From contig CAINOC010000081.1 of the NCBI GenBank assembly GCA_903851385.1, positions 51,745-115,744 on the forward strand: a stretch of DNA of 64,000 nucleotides, in the 5' to 3' direction. Of the stretch, positions 60,647-64,000 are shown one piece after another. The notes under the pieces were generated by a model. It saw only the letters and a program-made list of their open reading frames with translations. It searched no databases and was not told the DNA's origin. The translations under genes and the position numbers were made by a program. The first letter of the stretch is position 1, and each line of letters begins with the position of its first letter. The DNA is from an uncultured Chlorobiaceae bacterium (GTDB lineage Bacteria; Bacteroidota; Chlorobiia; Chlorobiales; Chlorobiaceae).

Positions 60647-61462
60647 TTACTGCCAGAAGCGGTAAAAGTGATGCAGCGGGCCGTTTCCATGACCTGAACG
60701 ATAAGCGGCCCCTGCCTCAAGAGCTTCGTCGATATATGCTTTCGCCTTTGCTACAGCGCTATCTGTAGTTTCCCCTCTCGCCATAAATGCAGCAATAGCC
60801 GATGACAGCGTACATCCGGTGCCATGAGTATTGCCTGTCATGATTGTTTTTGAGCTGAACCAGAAAAACCGGTTGTCATAGAGAAGGCAGTCTCGACACT
60901 CTTGACCGTCGCCATGTCCGCCTTTAATAAGTACGGAAGCTGTGCCAGTTTCAAGGAGTTTTGCTGCCGTTTCCTCAATTTCTTCAGGAGTTGCAGGTGC
61001 ATATTTCATTCCTGTCAATAGAGCGCTTTCGGGCAGGTTGGGAGTAACGAGCGACGTAAGCGGGAAGAGCTCTTCTTTCAAGAGAGGTATAGCCTCAGCG
61101 GGAAGGAGGGCAGTGCCTCCGGTAGAGGCGAGTACCGTATCGAGAATAACAGGAGGCTTACCTTTAAGCTCCCGAAGCAGTGACGCAACGGTTTTGATAG
61201 CGGAAATGCTTCCCAGCATGCCAATTTTAACAGCATCAATTGCAATATCTTCAGAAATGCTCCGGAACTGCCCTGTAATGCATTTTTCCTCAACAGGGTA
61301 GATCATGCTGACTCCTGTCGTGTTTTGGGCTGTAAGGGCGGTTATGACCGATAATCCAAAACATTCAAGAGCGGAAAATGTTTTGATATCCGCCTGAATC
61401 CCGGCCCCGCCGCTGCCGTCTGATCCTGCAATAGTAAGGACTGTTGTATAGCGTTTTTTCAT
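60647..61462 (-). CDS. thiD: Hydroxymethylpyrimidine/phosphomethylpyrimidine kinase
   Basis: Phosphorylates HMP to HMP-PP for thiamine synthesis. The 271 residues show TIAGSDGSGGAGIQADIKTF at the start, QNTTGVSMIYPV, VKIGMLGS, LVTPNLPES, VLIKGGHGD and the phosphate-binding TGNTHGTGCTLSSAIAAF. ATG 61462 overlaps the thiE stop by four bases. It is third in a minus-strand operon whose first two genes are both thiE-like. Confidence 0.96.
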   Translation of the reverse strand: MKKRYTTVLTIAGSDGSGGAGIQADIKTFSALECFGLSVITALTAQNTTGVSMIYPVEEKCITGQFRSISEDIAIDAVKIGMLGSISAIKTVASLLRELKGKPPVILDTVLASTGGTALLPAEAIPLLKEELFPLTSLVTPNLPESALLTGMKYAPATPEEIEETAAKLLETGTASVLIKGGHGDGQECRDCLLYDNRFFWFSSKTIMTGNTHGTGCTLSSAIAAFMARGETTDSAVAKAKAYIDEALEAGAAYRSGHGNGPLHHFYRFWQ

Positions 61463-62082
61463 GGCAGGCTCTTTTTTAGAGCCGAAAGGAGCTCTGAAGC
61501 CGTCTTCGAAGGCTCTTCAGCCCTGCTGACTGCAGATATTACAGCTACACCTGCAGCTCCCCGGGAAATCAGAAACGGGGCGTTTTCGATGGTGATGCCA
61601 CCTATTGCAACCACCGGAAGAGAGATACTCTCCACTGTCTTTTGCAGATTTTCCGGGCCAAGAGGAGCATGCTCTTTCAGTTTTGAAACAGTCGGATAGA
61701 TATGGCCGAATCCGATATAATCAGCGCCGTCTTTTTCTGCCTGCACGGCTTCTTCCAGAGAAGAGGCCGAAACCCCTATAATGCGGGTTTTTCCAAGCAG
61801 TTTTCGGGCTGCAGCAGCAGGCAGGTCATCTTGGCCGAGGTGTACGCCATCAGCTTCACTTGCCAAGGCAATATCTACGCGGTCGTTGATAATAAAGAGC
61901 GCTTGGTACTCGCGGCAAAGTTTGCGGATTGCAACAGCCCAGGTAAAAAGTTCTTTGCCTGAAGCTGTTTTATGCCGTAACTGTATCATGGCGGCCCCTC
62001 CCTTGAGGGCCTCCTCTGCAAGAGTAACCGGGCAGTATGCCTCATCGGTAATGACGCAGAGAAACGGTGAAGAAGGAATCAT
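61459..62082 (-). CDS. thiE: Thiamine phosphate synthase
   Basis: Joins HMP-PP and thiazole phosphate into thiamine phosphate. The 207 residues follow the ThiE barrel: MIQLRHKTASGKEL (normally QLREK), INDRVDIALASEADGVHLGQDDLP, IGVSASSLEEAV, ADYIGFGHIYPTVSKLKEHAPLG and VAIGGITIENAP. NDR and HLGQDDLP phosphate/metal-binding motifs are intact, so activity is expected; the E-to-H change in QLRHK is notable. Four-base overlaps on both sides bind it into the operon. Confidence 0.92.
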   Translation of the reverse strand: MIPSSPFLCVITDEAYCPVTLAEEALKGGAAMIQLRHKTASGKELFTWAVAIRKLCREYQALFIINDRVDIALASEADGVHLGQDDLPAAAARKLLGKTRIIGVSASSLEEAVQAEKDGADYIGFGHIYPTVSKLKEHAPLGPENLQKTVESISLPVVAIGGITIENAPFLISRGAAGVAVISAVSRAEEPSKTASELLSALKKSLP

Positions 62083-62732
62083 GGGTTTAGAATGGTATAA
62101 AATTGTTCAAGGGTTTCCGCCATACGTGAAGTGTCTCGAAAGACCGATAAACCAGCTGTTCCGTAAGCGCCCTCATCCATACAGCGTGCTGCATTTTCAG
62201 GAGTTACTCCTCCAAGTGCATAGATTGGCAGTGAGCTTGCCCTGCAAAGCTCGCCAAGTTTTTTAAGGCCTTGCGGAGCGCCATATTGCCTTTTGGAAGG
62301 GGTGTCGAATACTGGTCCGAACAGAAGATAATCAGCACCTGATTGTTCGGCAACGAGAAAAGCTTCAGGAGAGTGAATGCTGCATCCAAAGATCAGAAGG
62401 GGGGCAAAAGCGCGAAGTTTATCCGGAGGAACAGCGGTCTCCGGCAGATGGATGCCATCAAGCCCGGCTGCCAGCGCAACATCTGCCCGCTCATTGCAGA
62501 GAAGCAGTGAGCCCTCGGGAAGGCTGATTTTCCTTGCCTTCAGTGCAAGGGTTAACAGATCCTTTGTATTGAGATGTTTTTCACGGATTTGCACTATGCA
62601 TGGAATATCAGCGGGAAGGAGATTCAGCTGATCAAGCAGAAGTATTCCATTACCAGTATCAGCCTCTCCGCTGCTGATAAGGCAGATGCGCGGCAAGGGG
62701 GTTTGCTGCAGTTTTTTGTGTTTCATCCGCAT
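62079..62732 (-). CDS. ThiE/TenI-like protein, second copy in thi operon
   Basis: A 217-residue TIM-barrel related to ThiE and to the thiazole tautomerase TenI. It shows IVQIREKHLNTKDLL, LLCNERADVALAAGLDGIHLPE, FGCSIHSPEAFLVAEQSGADYL, in part FGCSIHSPEAF, LFGPVFDTPSKRQYGAP and IYALGGVTPENAARC. The HLGQDDLP ThiE motif is replaced by HLPETAVPP and NDR by NER, so it may be TenI-like or a second synthase. It is the first gene of the operon and overlaps thiE by four bases. No THI box (CTGAGA) is visible upstream. Confidence 0.85.
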   Translation of the reverse strand: MRMKHKKLQQTPLPRICLISSGEADTGNGILLLDQLNLLPADIPCIVQIREKHLNTKDLLTLALKARKISLPEGSLLLCNERADVALAAGLDGIHLPETAVPPDKLRAFAPLLIFGCSIHSPEAFLVAEQSGADYLLFGPVFDTPSKRQYGAPQGLKKLGELCRASSLPIYALGGVTPENAARCMDEGAYGTAGLSVFRDTSRMAETLEQFYTILNP

Positions 62733-62926
62733 AAAAAGCTTTAATTTCTCGTGGACAATACATAATTATAACCTTAATGACGAACCTATTGATTTGTCAA
62801 AGTTTTTTTGTTGAAATGGTCTTCTCTTGCTTCGGCTGATGTTGTATAAACAGTTCATGTAAACGATTCAAAAATAACATCTGTATCGGTAACCATCTAT
62901 AAAATAACAGGTCAAAACAGGAGAAA

Positions 62927-64000
62927 ATGATGAATAAAAACATATTTCTTGCCTTGGGTATAGCAGGGATCATGCTCGGTTGCTCAGATAAAAGTCACTC
63001 TCCAGAAGGTAAAGTGCAAGTCAGCACAGGAAGCACTCCCTCTTTTGTTATCGATTCACCGCCGAATTTTATCTATCTGAAAAATCAAGGATTTTCTGTA
63101 TCCAAGGACAGCCCTTATGATATCGTCTATTATACTGGCAATTATTACATATACAATAACGCTCACTGGTATCGTTCATCTGATTACCATGGGCCGTGGA
63201 TTCCTATTCAGGATAGCTGGTTGCCCCCGCAGATAGGCAGGTACAGCTGGGAGGATATAAAGAAGTATCGGGATAGTGAGTCCAGCAGTAATGATAGTCG
63301 GAACAGTAAGTATCAGCGCGACGACGATAACAAGAGACGAATTCTTGACCAGCGTAATGACGTCAACCGCAGGATTGTTCAGGATCAACCAAATGACGAT
63401 GCCTATAACAGGTCTGAGAGACCATCATTTGTTATCGATTCACCACCAAGTTTTATCTATCTGAGAGATCAAGGTTTTTCAGTATCCAAAGGGAGCTCTT
63501 ATGATATCGTTTACTACGGGGACAGTTATTACATCCGCCGTAATGATCACTGGTATCAATCTTCTGACTACCGCGGACCATGGAATTTCATTCAGGATGA
63601 CAGGTTGCCCTCAAGGCTGAGAAAGCATACCTCAGAAGATTTAAAGAGGTATCGTGATAGTGAGTCCCGGAGGAATGATAGTCAGAATAATCAGTATCAG
63701 CGCGACGACGATAACAAGAGGCGGATTCTTGATCAGCGTAATGAAGCCAATAACAAGAGGAATCAGGACCAGCAGAATAAGGCCGCCGAGAACAGGAGGA
63801 ATCAGGATCAGCAGAACAAGGCAGTCGAGAATAAGCGCAACCAGGATCAGCAGAACAAGGCAGCCGAGAACAAGCGCAACCAGGATCAGCAGAACAAGGC
63901 AGGCGAGAACAAGCGCAACCAGGATCAGCAGAACAAGGCAGCCGAGAACAAGCGCAACCAGGATCAGCAGAACAAGGCAGCTGAGAACAAGCGCAACCAG
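62927..64000 (+). CDS. Repeat-rich lipoprotein, 3' end outside the window
   Basis: The frame is open from ATG 62927 to the window edge (358 codons so far). A lipoprotein signal (IFLALGIAGIMLGC) precedes two copies of a domain of about 100 residues, starting FVIDSPPNFIYLKNQGFSVS and FVIDSPPSFIYLRDQGFSVS. Each contains YDIVYY, HWY-x-SSDY-x-GPW and a tail KYRDSES / YQRDDDNKRRILDQR. A hydrophilic tract of 13-residue repeats NKAAENKRNQDQQ then begins and continues beyond the window. ACAGGAG precedes the start. The domain resembles small YXWGXW/DUF-type lipoprotein modules (weak resemblance); an envelope or stalk-like role is possible but not shown. Confidence 0.85.
   Translation, partial: MMNKNIFLALGIAGIMLGCSDKSHSPEGKVQVSTGSTPSFVIDSPPNFIYLKNQGFSVSKDSPYDIVYYTGNYYIYNNAHWYRSSDYHGPWIPIQDSWLPPQIGRYSWEDIKKYRDSESSSNDSRNSKYQRDDDNKRRILDQRNDVNRRIVQDQPNDDAYNRSERPSFVIDSPPSFIYLRDQGFSVSKGSSYDIVYYGDSYYIRRNDHWYQSSDYRGPWNFIQDDRLPSRLRKHTSEDLKRYRDSESRRNDSQNNQYQRDDDNKRRILDQRNEANNKRNQDQQNKAAENRRNQDQQNKAVENKRNQDQQNKAAENKRNQDQQNKAGENKRNQDQQNKAAENKRNQDQQNKAAENKRNQ
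63776..64000 (+). repeat. 39-nt coding tandem repeats
   Basis: Five complete and one partial unit of 39 bases, each encoding N-K-A-x-E-N-(K/R)-R-N-Q-D-Q-Q. The third to sixth units are almost identical, differing mainly at the codon GCC/GGC/GCT. The array runs off the right end of the window, so its full copy number is unknown. Confidence 0.92.

Noticed and set aside
62733..62926. TPP riboswitch ahead of the thi operon
   Set aside because: I found no CTGAGA or the paired helices of a THI box by eye; a covariance search could still overturn this.
63776..64000. CRISPR-like appearance of the 39-nt repeats
   Set aside because: Units are contiguous with no unique spacers and are in frame with a lipoprotein gene.
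1..64000. tRNA, rRNA and intact insertion sequences
   Set aside because: I scanned the gene-free stretches for tRNA-like arms, rRNA-like sequence, transposase motifs and paired terminal repeats and saw none that I can support.

Overview
The window looks like a chromosomal segment of a green sulfur bacterium (Chlorobiaceae, Chlorobium/Pelodictyon-like). The strongest pointer is a bchC-type bacteriochlorophyllide dehydrogenase at 16.3-17.2 kb. The housekeeping genes (cobTS, polyprenyl synthase, radA, folD, rpoN, hslVU, aroQ, priA, adk, rlmN, pepA, ugd, thiDE) fit that group, but the species cannot be fixed from this sequence alone. I see no rRNA, tRNA, CRISPR array or intact insertion sequence.

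Layout. 0-1.8 kb: end of cobT, cobS and a Bcp peroxiredoxin. 1.8-5.3 kb: an accessory patch with a tiny zinc-ribbon ORF, a two-gene unit made of a small protein and a caspase-like peptidase carrying a six-repeat propeller, and a perfect 30-bp palindrome. 5.3-13.6 kb: small or accessory genes (membrane-anchored SET protein, BaiN/YhiN-type flavoprotein, YwqK/MORN-like protein, DinB-like protein, secreted cystatin-like inhibitor, DUF2141 and DUF2934 proteins) around a polyprenyl synthase and a three-PASTA membrane protein. 13.6-17.2 kb: a minus-strand unit of bchC, a BMP/nucleoside-type ABC ATPase and its permease.

18.6-31.7 kb is a type I restriction-modification island. hsdM and hsdS are separated from hsdR by an HNH-like zinc protein, a cytosolic-type 5'-nucleotidase, an AlbA_2/Schlafen-type ATPase-like regulator and a DUF2442/addiction-module pair. 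hsdR overlaps a YgjP/DUF45 metallohydrolase gene, and an exported phosphatidylserine-decarboxylase-like protein follows. The stretch from the hsdS target-recognition domains to 24.4 kb is visibly AT-richer than its surroundings, which suggests modular acquisition.

31.8-40.2 kb is core: folD-radA, then a DUF3109 gene-rpoN-hslV-hslU-aroQ, then TPR and DoxX proteins. 40.6-47.3 kb encodes a MarR-controlled FUSC/DUF1656/HlyD/outer-membrane-factor efflux system (AaeXAB-like) with two visible SlyA-like palindromic operators, next to an iron-type alcohol dehydrogenase. 47.5-64 kb holds a soluble PAS histidine kinase, priA, adk, rlmN, a DHH phosphoesterase, pepA, a lipase-like hydrolase, a coiled-coil lipoprotein, ugd, a thiD-thiE-thiE-like operon, and the start of a lipoprotein gene whose 39-nt tandem repeats run off the window.
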